NCBI RefSeq assembly: GCF_900496995.4 | Contig: NC_044007.1 | Coordinates: forward strand, 19,797,742 to 19,861,741 | Direction of reading: 5' to 3' | Length of the DNA: 64,000 nt | Origin: Aquila chrysaetos chrysaetos | Taxonomy: Eukaryota > Chordata > Aves > Accipitriformes > Accipitridae | Shown here: one piece after another, positions 45,351 through 59,300 of the stretch | Position numbering within the stretch: the stretch's first letter is position 1 | Layout: each line of letters begins with the position of its first letter | Made by a program: the position numbers and the translations under genes | Notes under the pieces: model-generated | What the model saw: the letters and a program-made list of their open reading frames with translations, nothing else | The model's database searches: none | What the model was told of the DNA's origin: nothing

Positions 45351-47557
45351 CTAAGCCTTGTGGCTTTGGCCATGTAAGGACTGCTATTCAGTATTTTCAG
45401 TCTCCCCCATTATTTGTTGCATTTCCCAATATTTTAATTGCCTGTACACATTGCCTGAACATTTAATGAAATAAAAAAGGCTATTTATAACAGGGCCAAC
45501 TTTTTCAAACCAGCTGGTGCCAAAGTCCATCGTTAGCTGCCTAAATCTGCTGCCCTTTTGAAGCGCTGAATCGTAACCGCGCCTATTAACTTCAGGCCTA
45601 CATGTGGCAGTATTGTCCAAAGTGCCATATGTCACTCTTAAATGTCTGTCGATAAAAACTTTTCTATAAATGACATAAGGATGATGCCTAACCAGCTGCC
45701 TACTCCAGAGCTGGGAGCTGAGTCCACGGACACCACATCTGCTGCCGCTGCAGTGGCACCAGCAGCCACGGCCCTGCAGAACATTTGTGCGGAGATTACA
45801 TGGGTCACTGTGCAGAAGCTAAACAGTGACATGGTCATAATGTCGCTTCACTCCAGTGTAAGTGAATTTCTAAATGACGCCCCTTCTGATGTTTGTGTGT
45901 GTATAATCAAAGAGGCAGAAATAATTGTAGCATACGTTCAAAATGGCACTGCCATCTAGAATGCCCTGTATGTTCAGCTGGTCTATTATTTCATGCTCCA
46001 TATAAACTCATGCTAAACAATTCTCTTCCTCTCCAGCTAATCTAACGTGAATTTAATTCATTGTCTCAGACTAGTGTTGAACAATATTGTGGCTTTCCTC
46101 TCCACCTCAAATTCTCTCTCCGTGGCACCATCCCCCATAGGGAGCTCACAGGACAGCGCTGTGTATGCTGCATCCCCTCCCCAGCGCGCAGCACCGTGCG
46201 CTCATCATCACTGCACCCGTTTCTGGCAGAGGCTGAGGCTACAAGCACACAGTAAAATCAGAGTGAAGCCCACCACACACAACAGGGACAGTGGAGCCCA
46301 GATGAAGCCAGCTGAAATCCTCCCAAAATACTTGTGCCTGTTTCTTATTGATTGACTCTCAACTTTGCGAGGTACCTAACAGGCATGGGAAAAAAGGCCT
46401 AGAGACTGAACCTGAGCCTGCATGTACTCAGGATCCTCAAGCCTTTAGGAGAAAAGCAGTCTCTAATATTATCATACAGAGCTGCCAGGAACAGAACCCT
46501 ATTTCAGAACCCCTATGGAAACAAAGCTGGAAGTTTCAAAGGAGTCTATTGATTCTCAAATGTGTCAGTATAGAAAAATGAGCAGGTAGACCCAACAATC
46601 TCTTCATTTTGCCAAAGCAGTCTCTAATTTTCCTGTGAGGCCTTGGGATTGCTTCGCAGTGCAGACATCATCCCTAAAAAAATGCAAGTTACTTTGCGAC
46701 CGATAGGCAACCTCTTGTTCCAAGACCTTGTTCTGCACTTTGCAGAAGCGATTGTATGAGTGGAATAAATGTTCAGGCAATGGATGGATTTGGGGATTAG
46801 AAGAAAGGTTGACTGGTGGTAGAAGTACCACTGTCTGAGCATTTCTATTGCTCAGAGTGAATGTCAGCAGCATGTGTTCAGCTTCTCATTCTGAGCTCGT
46901 TCAGAGCACCCAGAATCTGAAAAATAAAATCTTCAACTGTGAAAAATATACACTTGTCATTGTCGAATTCGAAGCTGGCAATAACAAAGCTAGCAGATTA
47001 TTCTTTTTTAATGCCATTCTGTCTTTTGTGTAATTAATTTGCTACCTGTAAAAATGTCAACATGAAATTTTCTGGACTAAGAAAAAAATCACCCATTCCA
47101 ATACTAAACAGTAGTGTTGACATATCTTCCTAAGTGGAATAACATTCTTTTTCACATCATAGGCATAAATGTCATTGTAAAAGCTTAACGAGGATGAGGA
47201 CAAGCACATCAAAATCAAAATATGCTTGAATCATTGGTTACTTAACAAATAGCAAATATGTAGATTTAGGCTGATATAACTCAATGGCTGCACTGAAGTA
47301 ACTCTGAATTTATATTAATACAGAAGTGGTAGAGTTGAATTCTAAATTTTCTGTTAGTCATTTATTCGGGCTTTTTTATCCTGATTTGTCTTCATTACAA
47401 TAAAGAAATTACAACTAGAAATCCACACATCAGTAGCATTGCACAAAGATTACAGAAGTGTAACCTTCAATTTATTGTATCCAAATTGGTAGTGGCACTG
47501 GAATTATCACATAACATTAAAAGATGCACATGTGCCTAATTCTTTTTTGTTGATCTG

Positions 47558-47584
47558 GGGCAGGGGCGGGGGGCGGGGGGGAGT
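47558..47584 (+). repeat. G-rich tract, G-quadruplex candidate
   Basis: Four G runs of four to seven bases, separated by CA, C and C, on the plus strand. This meets the usual G3+ quadruplex pattern with very short loops. Confidence 0.7.
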
Positions 47585-50500
47585 AGAAAAGGAGAACAGG
47601 ATGATCTTTTGTGTAAACCGTTAGTGCTATCATATGCTTATGGGTCTGGAAGTCAAATGTAGAGAGAAACGGCAAAAACATGAGGGTCTGAGTAAGGGTG
47701 GAAAGGACATTCCTGTCTACGTCATATTGATCCTATCAGCAATCATACGAATTGCTTCCTTCTCCCCTTGTTCCTATTCTCCCATCCTCCCATCATCTCA
47801 TTTCTACCCAGCTGAGGTGTCTCCAGCTACCACAGTCACGACTTTGCCCCGAGTGATATTCTGTACCATCGGTTAAGCTCAGGTGAGGTTTTTCAAAGGT
47901 GCAGATTTTGGATCACCATTGCCATAGATTCAGTGGTCTCTCTCCTTTTCTGTAAGTGAACATTGCTTTTCCTAGCCATGCAGATCCAGGGAAGGACACT
48001 TCTCTGCAGCATGTAAAGGTGCTGTTGGCTATATCTGATACATGTTCTCCAAGTGTTTTTTGTTTGTTTTTTTTTTTTTTTTAGTCCTTTGCAACCCCGA
48101 TGATGCACATGAGGATCTTCACATCTGGCTTCTGCCTGACCTCAGCATCCCATGCTGTGCTAGAGGGCTGTGCCTTGTTATGGATAAAAAATATACTGTT
48201 TTTTCCATGTGGGACTTATCATCTATAAGAAGACAGTGATGGTTAAGATAGGTATTCTGTGGGAAATTTTTTTTAGCTTTAGCATAAGAGGCCAGCATGA
48301 CACTTTGCCAGATGACTTATGCTGCTTGTTCCTCTTTATTGGAAAATCACCTTGCTGCATCAGATAAGGTAGTGTTTACTTATTCCCATTTTAAAATTCC
48401 ATGCTGCAGGATGCCCCCTTAGCACTCTAAATGCCCTTGACAAGTATTTAAAAGCACAATAAAGACATACTTCATCCAAACAAAACAGCAGCAGCAGAAC
48501 TTTTTCATAGCTATTTAAAGCTTCAGATAGATTAATTCCCCTCTGCTAGGTATTCTTTGCTCTTTTATTACATCAACTCACCAGGTATGTAAAAAAATAG
48601 TAATTTCTGAGCACAAGTTTTGTTTTCCCCCTGTCTTATCAAGGAAATAATTTAGGATTCTTCAAGGAAAAAGAGAAATCTTTGTGAGGAGTGTATGAGC
48701 ACGTTCAGGCACTCGGTCACAATGGCAGGGGATGTTATCAAGGCCTCAGGCATGTCTCAGTCTCTTGCATCACTGGTTAAATGAATCTTCTGGTTTTACA
48801 GCCTCCAAATTTCCACCAGCTATTCAGACAATGATAATCATTTTGACACATGATTACAAGAACTTGTTTTTACCTTGAGCAAAAGAGATCTCCAGTATGA
48901 ATGTGTTCTTTTAGCTACTTAAATCTGTTACCTAAACTGACATTGGAATATTTTTATCAAATCAAGGTAGGATGTCTGGGTGGGATTGATTTGCCTGAGC
49001 GTGGCTGTCTAGCGTCATTTTAGATGTGTTAGGGTGTTACACCTGGCTGTTGTTCTAGACAGTAGGGGTTTTGCTGTCATATCTGCTATTCAGTATCTAA
49101 AACAACACTAAATGTCTGTATTTAGATACGTGAATGATTCATTCTGTCCTTTCCCTTAACATCATCTTAAAAGTTATTTAAACATCACTGTAAAGTTACT
49201 TTACTCTGCATCTCTGTATTACTGTTCATTACGTTCTTCTTCTCTGCATAGTAGTATTCCATTTTATTTTCCACATGTCTCTCTGTGAAGGGTAAAAACC
49301 TGGTTAGAGTTCTCCAGTGGAACTGTAACTGCAGAATGGTTACAGTTTCCCTCCCTTATAAAATATATTCTCTTTAACAACATCAAAGCATAGGTATCCC
49401 TTCTGGATAGAAAGAATTTATTTTTAAACATCAAAAAACATTGGAAAAAATCCATTTAAAATCACTTTTTAATGTGTCCAAGAGGCTTGAAAGAGTCATA
49501 GCTTACCATCTATCTAAATATATGTTGATCATTGCTGAAAGTTTCTACAGAAAGTTATTTTCTGAACCCTCAATTATTCCTCCAAATTCTTGACATTTCA
49601 TGTGACAGACAATACCTAAAGAAGCATGGTCCAAAATGAAGAATTCAAGGATAGTGTCTTAATTTTATATTGAACTTTTTTCCAGCTTGCAAGTTTAGAA
49701 ATCAATTCCTGCAATTTATAAAGACTGAGCACAAAGGCAACATGTCTTCAAACGGTGTTCAGATAACCTCATGACCTCAAGATCAGCTTTACTTACCAGC
49801 ATTTTTCCACAATAGCAAAGAATTTATTCTCAGAAGAAGAATGTGTAGACATTACACAGAGTAGACTGGCAGAGAACAATGCATCCACTTGGCTACTTCT
49901 ACTTTCTAGTTATTAAGCATTATTTGCAAAGTTAAATTCAACAGCTGAAAGTAAGTCTATTTTCCCCAGTAACTGGTGTTGGAATGGACCCTGGAGACAG
50001 AAGTTAAATCAAGCTGCTGTTTTGCTGCAGCCAAAGCTACAAACAGCATGTGTTGGAATGAGCAGGCATTTGGCATTACCTCCAGACTAGTAGAAAATGA
50101 AGTGTTTGCATTTCTAGAAATGCATAAATCATCCTTGCAATACCTGCATGAAAATGCATGCAGGCTTAAAATGAACAGCAATATTTATGATGTAACATTA
50201 TCTATAACAAACTACACTCATAATTCATACTTCCCAAGAATAATTTTCAACATTTTCTTACATATTCTTGCCCAAAATGAGCTGCAAGATGCTTGCATGT
50301 TTTCAGTATATCTTGATTAAATCCCCATTTGTCCATTTTTACAGAAAATTTCTGAGCAAGCTTCAGCATGGCCTGGGAAGTAAGTAAGTTTTATGTGGTA
50401 CTGGCATATCATAATACATTTTCATAATTAAAAGCAGCAATTTTCAATTTTGGTTATAGGAAAAAAAATCAAGAGCTAAAGATGTAAGCAGAAAAAAATA

Positions 50501-53500
50501 CCTTTAAACAGAAATGTAATTTAGTGTAAGAAAATATATTTCTTATGAAACTTAATTTCTAGGTCCATATCCAAAAGGCACCTTAAACACATAAGTAGAG
50601 TGAGATTATACATATGTTGACAACTATATTTAGAACACCTCGCCTAATTGATAGCCTCCATTGTTTAATGGTCAATTCTACAAAATTGCATCTCTACATC
50701 TGCACACAAAATTCATGCACTCATTTTTGCTGTAATAGCAAATAATGCAGATTTGTCATTGCATGTGACTTTGTGAGAGCATTGATCGCTGTTCTTATTA
50801 GCTGCCTCTATGCTCTGCAGAATAAGGAGGTCCCTGAGGACTGAATATGAATGATGAATAAATATAAACCAAGATAGCAAAGTAGTCGGTTAGTTGCCCT
50901 CTTTCACCCATCCACCTACCCATCTTTTAGAGTGAGATGTGGATGGTAAGTTGGATGAGGAACACAAACCCTACACTTGTCCTGAGGATTATACAGTCTC
51001 AACAGATGAACAACAGGCAGCGAGTGAGACACAAGTGCTCAGTCAATCAAATATATTCACTACAAAGTTGTGAAACAAGTTTAACACTACTATTTCTTAG
51101 GCATATTTCTAAGACTTTAGAGGAACTGACACTTACCCATTTCACCATTGAGCTGGTCCCCTACTCAAAGCAATTCTTCAGATACTGGATCAAAATAGAC
51201 CAAGTTCAGCAAAAAGGTCTGTCCTGTAGTGGTGGCTAAGAGGAGAAGTGAAAACATTCCTCCTTCACTGCCATAAAGTCATATTCAATGACTTCAAGGG
51301 AAGCATGGAAGAAGCAGAGAAAGAGAGGAACAGGGAAAACGAATGGGACATGAGAAAGAGAAAACAACATATAAGAGAGAGAAACAGAAATCTCCTCACT
51401 CCAGATCAGGCATAGGGGTTTTGGAGCCTTACTGACAAGGGAGCTGGTAGTATTTTTTAAACAAGATTGTTACACTAATCCTTGAAAATCAATGACAACT
51501 GCTCACTTAGGGTGAGATTAATCTAAACGCACCTGTCTACAGTGAGAATGCTAGTGTGTGACAGAGCCAACATCAGCTACAGTCACACTCAACAGAGTTC
51601 AGTGCATGATTCACCTCATCCTAAGTGCCTACCTTTGGTCAGAGGAATCTCATCTGAAACTCTGTTGACTGCGCTGAGTTGATCATCCAAGCTACAATGG
51701 TAGTCAAGACAGCTGGTTCAGATGTAGACATCTATGTTGCATAGCTCCACATTTAGTCAGATGAATGCCAAACTGGACTCCATTGGATCCACTTGAATAA
51801 TTGCAATGAAACATATTACTTCTGATGATGAGCATTAGAGCAACTCAGGGAAAAATCAGGACTTAGAAATACATGTGCAGAAACTTGAAGTAGGAAAAGG
51901 AAGACAGTCTTAGCTGCAGTGTTCTGCACAGAATGAGCATACCCGAGGAGGGAGAAACATCTGGAGGCCAGAGGAACATCTTGTACTAATCCACAGACTA
52001 CATTTCATGGCTTTTAACTTGCTAAATAGACACAATGTCATTTTCAAGCTTGAATAATGTTAGGAATAAAATTAGATTTTCTCCTGAACACTCATTGTCT
52101 TGATGCTTGAAGTATGTTCCCTAAATTTAGACTTTGGTATAGATGTTGTACTTACTAAGTTTTTTAACTAATGGTGTTAGGGCAGAGTAAAGAAGTAACT
52201 TCATAATAACCTAAATATAGAGCCATAATCTTTTCTCCCCCTACCCCAGCTTCTGGACAATTTGGGGAGTGATTCACTCTAAGCCCAGATGTTGCCTCAT
52301 GCAGCAATGTTAGCATCCTTTACTCACATTGAATGAGTTAGCTCCTGTTCCCAATGGGAGACATATGTTCCCTCCGCCTTTGGTTTCACACTTGCAGAGT
52401 TACTGTTTGCTTGTTTCTCCTCCAGCATAAAAAGTCTATCATTTCTGTTTAACTATGAGTTGTCTTTTTATTCCAAGATCTCAACATCTATTAAAACATT
52501 AATAAAAGTGTTACAGAATCCACATGAGGAAGGAAAAGGACAAGTTAGATTTGTAGCAATGGACAAAGCCACAGAACTTTATTACAGGATGTAAAAACAC
52601 CCTCTCAGATTGAAACTCATAAGTTTCAGCAGACGAGAAGGATATGTGGATATATATGGATATAGAAGGATATAACTGTTCTCAGATAAATTGAATAAAA
52701 TTTTCATGGTCACAAGTATCCTTTGATTTCTCCTGTCATCTGAAAACAGGGATGTAAATGTTCCTGCTTTAAAGATATAACAAGAAAACCAGGTGAAGAA
52801 GCAGATTAGTGACAATATTTCTCAAAGATTACAAAGCAATACAATTCAAACAGTCCTCTCACACTTTCTATTTCAACACTTCAGAAGACAGGCAGAAAAC
52901 TCAGTCCCCAGTGTAATCATATGTTTTATTACCTTCTGATGCTCAGGTAGCAAAAGGGGTGATCACATTGTAAATGGACAGATAACTGAACTCCTATATT
53001 ATGTGCACCACAACAGAGGGATACTCATCTCCTTGTTTCCTCCTCAAAAGTTATCTTTATTATTTGATTAGGTGGAAAGAATCCATCATTCAGAATACAC
53101 ACAAATTTTTCTTCATCTGCTGTCATTATCCTTTCTTGCTATCTCTGCTTAAATAAAACAGTATTCTTCTAAATTAATAAAATTAATCAATAAAACTAAC
53201 AATAAATGTTTTAAATATTTGTCTCTCAGTCTGAACTTATTTTTATAAATTCAAGGTAGATGCTCTTTGTTAATCCTTTGGAAGTATAACCGTGGGTATT
53301 TTTTCCCCTGCAGGATTATGCCTTTGAACATGAAGAAATTGCGGGTCTCTCCATTCATTTTTTATTTTCCACGTTAATTAAAAACTTGTCCAGATGGCAC
53401 TGTACAAATGTCTTTCATGCAGATTTCTGGCTTTGAAATGCAGCTACCCACCTCAAAATACAGCATTTCCGTCTGCCTGGGAAAATAGCTCTCCATGGTT

Positions 53501-53609
53501 CATTTTATGTATAGTATTGTGCGGGGGAGAGAGTGTGTCATTTGGAGTAAAAGGAGGGGAGACTCATCTCCAAACCTCCCACTTTTCATGAAAATCCCCA
53601 TATAACCAT

Positions 53610-53672
53610 TTGTGTGTGCATATGTTTTGTACATGTGTGTATATATATATGTGTGTCTGTGTCTGCATGCAC
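53610..53672. repeat. TG/TA-rich microsatellite
   Basis: Alternating TG and TA dinucleotides, interrupted by short other bases, including TGTGTATATATATATGTGTG at 53635-53654. Confidence 0.8.
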
Positions 53673-56139
53673 ACATAGATGTCTCAGAAGTAAGAATAAC
53701 TGAAAAATTCATATTACCTTAATAGAATGTCTACATATAAACCTCAGCCAGGTGGTTAATGAGAGCAGAAACCGCTGGCATTGACATATTTCATGTCTCT
53801 TGAGGCAAATGATTAAATCAAGTTTAAATCCCCACCCAGGAAGTGCCAGAAAATCACATGCCCTCAGTAGGTCTGATTTCCCCACTCGGGAGGACTCTGA
53901 GAAAGCATACAAGTAAATAAATCTTTATTCAAAGACAAAACGGTGATACATTTAGCACACAGTAAATCCTCCTCCCTTTTTCACCCACCTCAAGATGCCT
54001 ATCATCCAGGAGAAGCTATGCATCTGCAGGGATCCCTTGGAGCCCGCAAGCTGCCTGCTCAGCCTTGCCAGGCTCTGCCCTGTCCTCCCCAACTCAGGGA
54101 CTCCCTTATGGGCACTTGAATCACTGCACTCCTCTCCTGGGCAAGGTAGGTGTCCTGCCATCCTCCACAGAAACACTCCTGTTTTGATTGCACTCAAGGA
54201 AGCCTCACGGTAAGGCATTTCTCACCAAAGAGCCTGCTACGTGTCTTTGTCTCTTACACTGAAATCCCTATCACAACAGAAAGAGCGTTCAGGGCTGTGT
54301 GATGGAGACCTACTTGCCCAGGAATGAGGTGTCTGTCACAAGTTAAAATCACCTTCTCTTTTTTCAAGAGCTAACCTTCTTGCAAAACCCAACCTGTCTG
54401 TGGTGGCTCCCCAGACGTTACCAGAGGAACTGCTGGTAATTGATGAATGTAAACTAAGGCCTCTATGGTCCTGCTTTCTGCTTTTCACCAACAGTGGGAT
54501 AGAGACCTTTTTGCTTTCTTGAATGGATAGACAGACATGTATATATAGTTATTACAAACAAATATTGATTTTCCATAAATAATGGAAAGCTTGTGAGCTT
54601 TCCATTGTGAGCTCTTCAACTGCTCAAGTAAGCAACCACTTTTTTTCATACTGTGCCCGCAGTCCTGTCTGCATGTCACAGATTTTACTATCTTTGCAGT
54701 TCTGTTGCATGCATAACATAGTAACCAGATAAAAACGACTCTGATGTGTCAAGAACAGAAAACTGTAAAACATTTTCTTTAGCAGCATGTGACTCTCTTA
54801 AGACTTCTGTTTGTGAAAGAGCCAACGCAGTGTGCTATTCCTATTTGAATATATGGCTTCAAAACACACTGCAATTAAAAGCTATAAGACGGTTGGTTTA
54901 ATATAGAGGATGACATCATATTTCCTTCCATGCCTCCTAACTAAAGAAAAACAAAACCATCAGGCCAGGTTTTATTTTCCTCTATTGATTCCAGATACCT
55001 CCATTACGCTCAGCCTTAAGAAGAGGTGTTACTCCATCCTCCAAGGCTATCAAAGGAGGGCAGCAAATAGAAAGTCCTTAGGAATATGAACAGTGGCTAT
55101 GTGACAAGAAAAAGATCGTTAACAGCCTTAACCATATCTGATGAATTAAATGTTTACTGCTCTGTGGGTACTTGGTCTGCAATGCCTGCCACTGATATCA
55201 ATAGAGGTCTTGTTCAAAAACCTCAAGCTGCATTCTCAAAATTCAGGGGACAGGCTGGACTTTAAAGGTTTGACTGTGGAAAAAGATTAAATGCTTTTCC
55301 TTCTAGTTTCACTCTGATCACTCCCCCCCCCGCCTTGGAAAGCAAACAGGATCAAATCATTGGACGTCAGAGAGGAAAATGCCTAGATAGATGGCCTAGC
55401 TCATTCATGTGGCTGCATGAAAGATTGCTCTTCACAGTTTAATTTTTAGTACTTTGATCAAAATGTTTTTCAATATTTGAACAAGAAATGTTGCCCTTTG
55501 GAAGAGTCTGCCAGATCTGTCAGGGCCTGTATTACTCTGATTAGTCTTACATTTCCCCTTTTGTTCATCTACCCCAGGTTTTAGGCCATTGTATCCCACT
55601 AGTTTTTTTCCATTCCTTGTAGAAAACATTCTACAAGGAAACTTATTACTACTAGGAGATGGGGAAGGACAGTGAGAAATCCTGGTCTGTTTAAAGTTGA
55701 TTAAAAAATGCTATAGTGATTGTTAATGGGGCCAGGACTAGACACATGGGCAAGGCTTTGCTCCACACATAAATTCACCATGATACAGCTTAAGGGACTG
55801 GCGGAGAGAAGAAGAGAAAGGGGAGGAAAGTTCTGCCTTGTGCCCTCTTGAATCTAGGCTGTTCTGGCTGCTAATTTAGATGCAAATGCCACCATCAGCA
55901 GTCTGCATGGATGCTAGCACTGCTTCGAAACCCCACTGAGATGCCTTCCTGGCATATCTTACTCTGATGGTATGACTTATGAGCTTAATATAGGTCCACT
56001 GCTCTCTTCCCTCATGCCGATGGCTCTCCCCTAGTTGGGTAGGAAGATTTTAGTTCCCTCCTAAGTCACCACTTGCCCATTTCAGCTGGCTAAAAGAGGC
56101 GGAATGACAAACAAGGCTCAAGCCCCTATTCTTTCATCT

Positions 56140-56310
56140 TAATTTTGGTGTCTTGATTTTGGTGCTAATGTGTTTTCTGGCTTGTAACAAATTACACAAG
56201 TTCCCCATGTTTCAGCTTCTTCGCCTTTGAAATGGGAATAATGATTTCAGCTTTTTAATGTACTTTGAAATGTGTGGACATAAAGCACTACCAAGAGAAG
56301 AAGTTTTTAT
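56140..56310 (+). mobile_element. MIR/CORE-type SINE remnant
   Basis: AAGTTCCCCATGTTTCAGCT followed by TTTGAAATGGGAATAATGAT and a TTTGAAATG...AAAGCACTA block follows the right half of MIR-like SINEs. It is diverged and the ends are uncertain. Confidence 0.6.
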
Positions 56311-59300
56311 TATTTTTTTATATTTTGCCTTTTTAATACAGGCTCATTCCATAAATTTATCAGCATTACCTCTCTAATGTGAACACGTCTTTGTTGTTGT
56401 TGAAGATAACTCTTCAACACTTTGCTGATAATATAGAATCTCTACCATTCCTGATAATTTCTATAAAACCTCATTCTGTCACCAGCAATATATATTTTAC
56501 TGAAGGCTGTGTGTCCTTGTCTTGTCAGAAACTGCAGCCTTCACTTTCTTCTTTCACCCATAGTTTTATGTGTACTGCAACAGCCATGAGTAATTTTTCT
56601 TTCCAGATCCAGCATAGAGAAAAATCACTAGTTTATGGGTCAAGCTATTATTTCCTTATATTACTTTGCACTCCTCTTTTTTCTGCACTACCCTCTGTCC
56701 TTTAAATCCCTTGCTTAAAATCTCCTTGGTCATTTCTTTATTTCTCCACTAAGCAGCCTCTGATTTTCAGGTTGGCTTCCCTGCAGGGTAGTCTATCATC
56801 TTACTTTTCCTTTACATTCTTCCATTCCGTAATCAGTATTTTTCAATCTGTGCTGGACATCTTGTGGACTACAACTCCCAGATCTAACATGTGATTACTG
56901 GAGGTGAATCACTGTCTTTCCATGCGCAGGAAAGTGATGAGAATAACCATCCAGGAAAGTGCCAGGAAAAGTCAATGATGGGAATCAGTCATGTGTATGA
57001 CATCTGGCACTGAGCAGCCACAGAGCACTCAGGGCTCCAAACTCCGGTGTGTGGGGTCAGCTGGGGAGAAACATGTCCTTAATGTCCCAGGCGGGGCCGT
57101 GGTGGGAAACAAAAGGAGACTTTGGCTCTTGCAGGTGAATGACAGCACAGTGCCGGCATTTCCCCATCAGTAGGCAGACACCCGTGGGGACATGTGGTGC
57201 CCCCAGGCCCACAGCAGGGAGGAGCTGTCTGGGCTCTGCCAAGGCTCCTTCAGAGCACACCACACAGCTCAGTGCTCAGCCTTATGCAGCCATGCAGGGG
57301 GGCAGGAGGCATCTCCACCACCACAGTGTCCAACAGCTTAGGCACCCACAGTGGTGTCCAGGTGCCCGGCACTAGGCAGCCAGTCTGCTTCGGACACAGC
57401 AGGGCCAGCTTGGGTATGTCCCACTGTGCAACCTGAGCCCAGACTGCTGAGAAAGAGCTGTGAGACAGTCAGTGGGATGCTAGAAAAACAAAGGTACAGT
57501 CAAGGGTAGGGGTGTTGAGATGGGAGTGGTCAGTTGCTCAAGGATTCAGAAGGGAAAATGGCCAAGTATGAGCTCCTGAAGGAGGAAAGCAGGGCGGCTG
57601 GTCAGGATGAACAGCAAAGGCTGGGGTAGTGGGGTCGGTCAGGTCGCCAGCTCGAGTCACTGGTGTGGGCAGAGCGGGTGGGAGACAGCAGCTCCGTGAC
57701 ACCCCGACCTCACCCCTCCCCTCCCGGTGTCCCTGAGGTCAGCAAGGCTCCACGGGTGCCGCAGTGGGGAGCAGACCTCAGCCTGACAGCTCATTAAATC
57801 CTACCTGTCCTTCATGGCTGTTAGCCCATAAGTAATTGATTTACACTTCTAAGTTTCATTTCTCCCACTTGCAGAGTCTCTTTGCACATAGCTGAAAATG
57901 TCCAAACAAGCTGACCCAAAAACCTGGGCTATAACAGCCGTGTTTTTCAAGTGGTCAACAGCCCACTCTTCCACCCCTGCTCCTCCAGATGACCCTTTGC
58001 TCTAAGACGGAGGAGAGATTTCTTTTGTTCTTGCTCAGGAGCTCTAGTTACCCAAACCATGATTTCACACACTCAGACATGGGAAACAGAAGACTTTAGC
58101 AAGGATTTAATCTCCACTTGACAATTCTGGTACATCATATCACACATCTACGGTTTCTTTGTCTTTCTGTAAATTTATTTACTTATTGTGTCTTTTATTA
58201 ATGCACAATGGATGTGCATTAGTGAAGCAACCAAAGTAGAATTAAATTGCTTTCCTAGCTACTTTTGCTTTATAAATCAATAGATCTGTGACAGTAATGT
58301 GTTTTAAGCACACAGAAATGCTGGATACTTCTTTTCACAGTGAGTTGTCCAAATATTTGCTTGCTATCCTCAGAATACTTATATTCTCTAAGCAAAAAAA
58401 CTATATCACTTTTTTCTTTTGCACTTTATATAAAAGCTTAGCTTTGCCTCTTCATTCACTTCTATTGCCTTTGTTATTTTTCACAGACCTGTACACAGGT
58501 CCATATATTTCTTTAATAGGTTTTAAATTTTCCTGCAGCCCCTTATTATTGGCTTCCTAGCCAATTTACTTTACTCAGCAGTATGATCTATTTGAGTGGA
58601 AATGGGAAGTTTATGCGATAGTCTCCCTAGACTTCTCTGAATATATTATGCTCTGAGCCACACTGGCCGGAGTGCACCTTTACCTTAGAAGCTATGCAGT
58701 CTTGCAACACTTGCACAGGGACCACTGGAAACCCAAGGTCCTGTAACTGTGCAGGGCAAGGAATTGAAGATTCTGTGAACAAAAGATCACTGAAGGACTC
58801 TGTGGACATGTCATTAAGTTGAAAGGAATAAAAAGAATAAAAATGGGGGAATGCTCCACTGAGGATCCCATCCAGCACTGGAAAATTTCCTGGACTGGTA
58901 AGAGCAAGCAGAGTATTTCTAACCTCATCCTTCATCAGCCCATGATGGGACGCACCATTCAGAAAGCTCATTGCAATTTTGCCTGGTTTCTCTGATGACT
59001 TCAGGGCTGGTCAGGCCCTCAGCAAGGCTACAAATACATGCATAGTTAGATGGGGTGAAACCACTTTTAGATCCGCACAAGCCTCCTTCCAATCTCATAC
59101 TGAGCATAGCTTACTGAGAACAGAAAAGCCGTATACCTCTAGTTCAGATACGCATTTATAGTTGGGTCAACTGGAAGAGAGCTTCTAAGCAGGTCTAGCG
59201 CATGGTTTAAATTTAATCCCATATATCCCAACTGAGACACCTTTATCAGTCTACTGTCACATCCCATATTATCACTGTGTTACTACCATAGCCCTGCTCT

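Larger units (their letters stand above)
45351..56139. other. Intergenic AT-rich sequence, no gene seen
   Basis: This includes a G-rich tract at 47558-47584, a T-rich run at about 48063-48082, a GGATAT-type repeat at about 52640-52676 and a TG/TA-rich microsatellite at about 53610-53672. The 105-codon frame at 45642-45959 has an alanine/threonine-rich middle and no recognisable domain. No RNA gene or exon is recognised. Confidence 0.45.

Noticed and set aside
45642..45959. 105-codon frame with an alanine-rich centre
   Set aside because: No recognised family and no exon signals. It could not be distinguished from chance.
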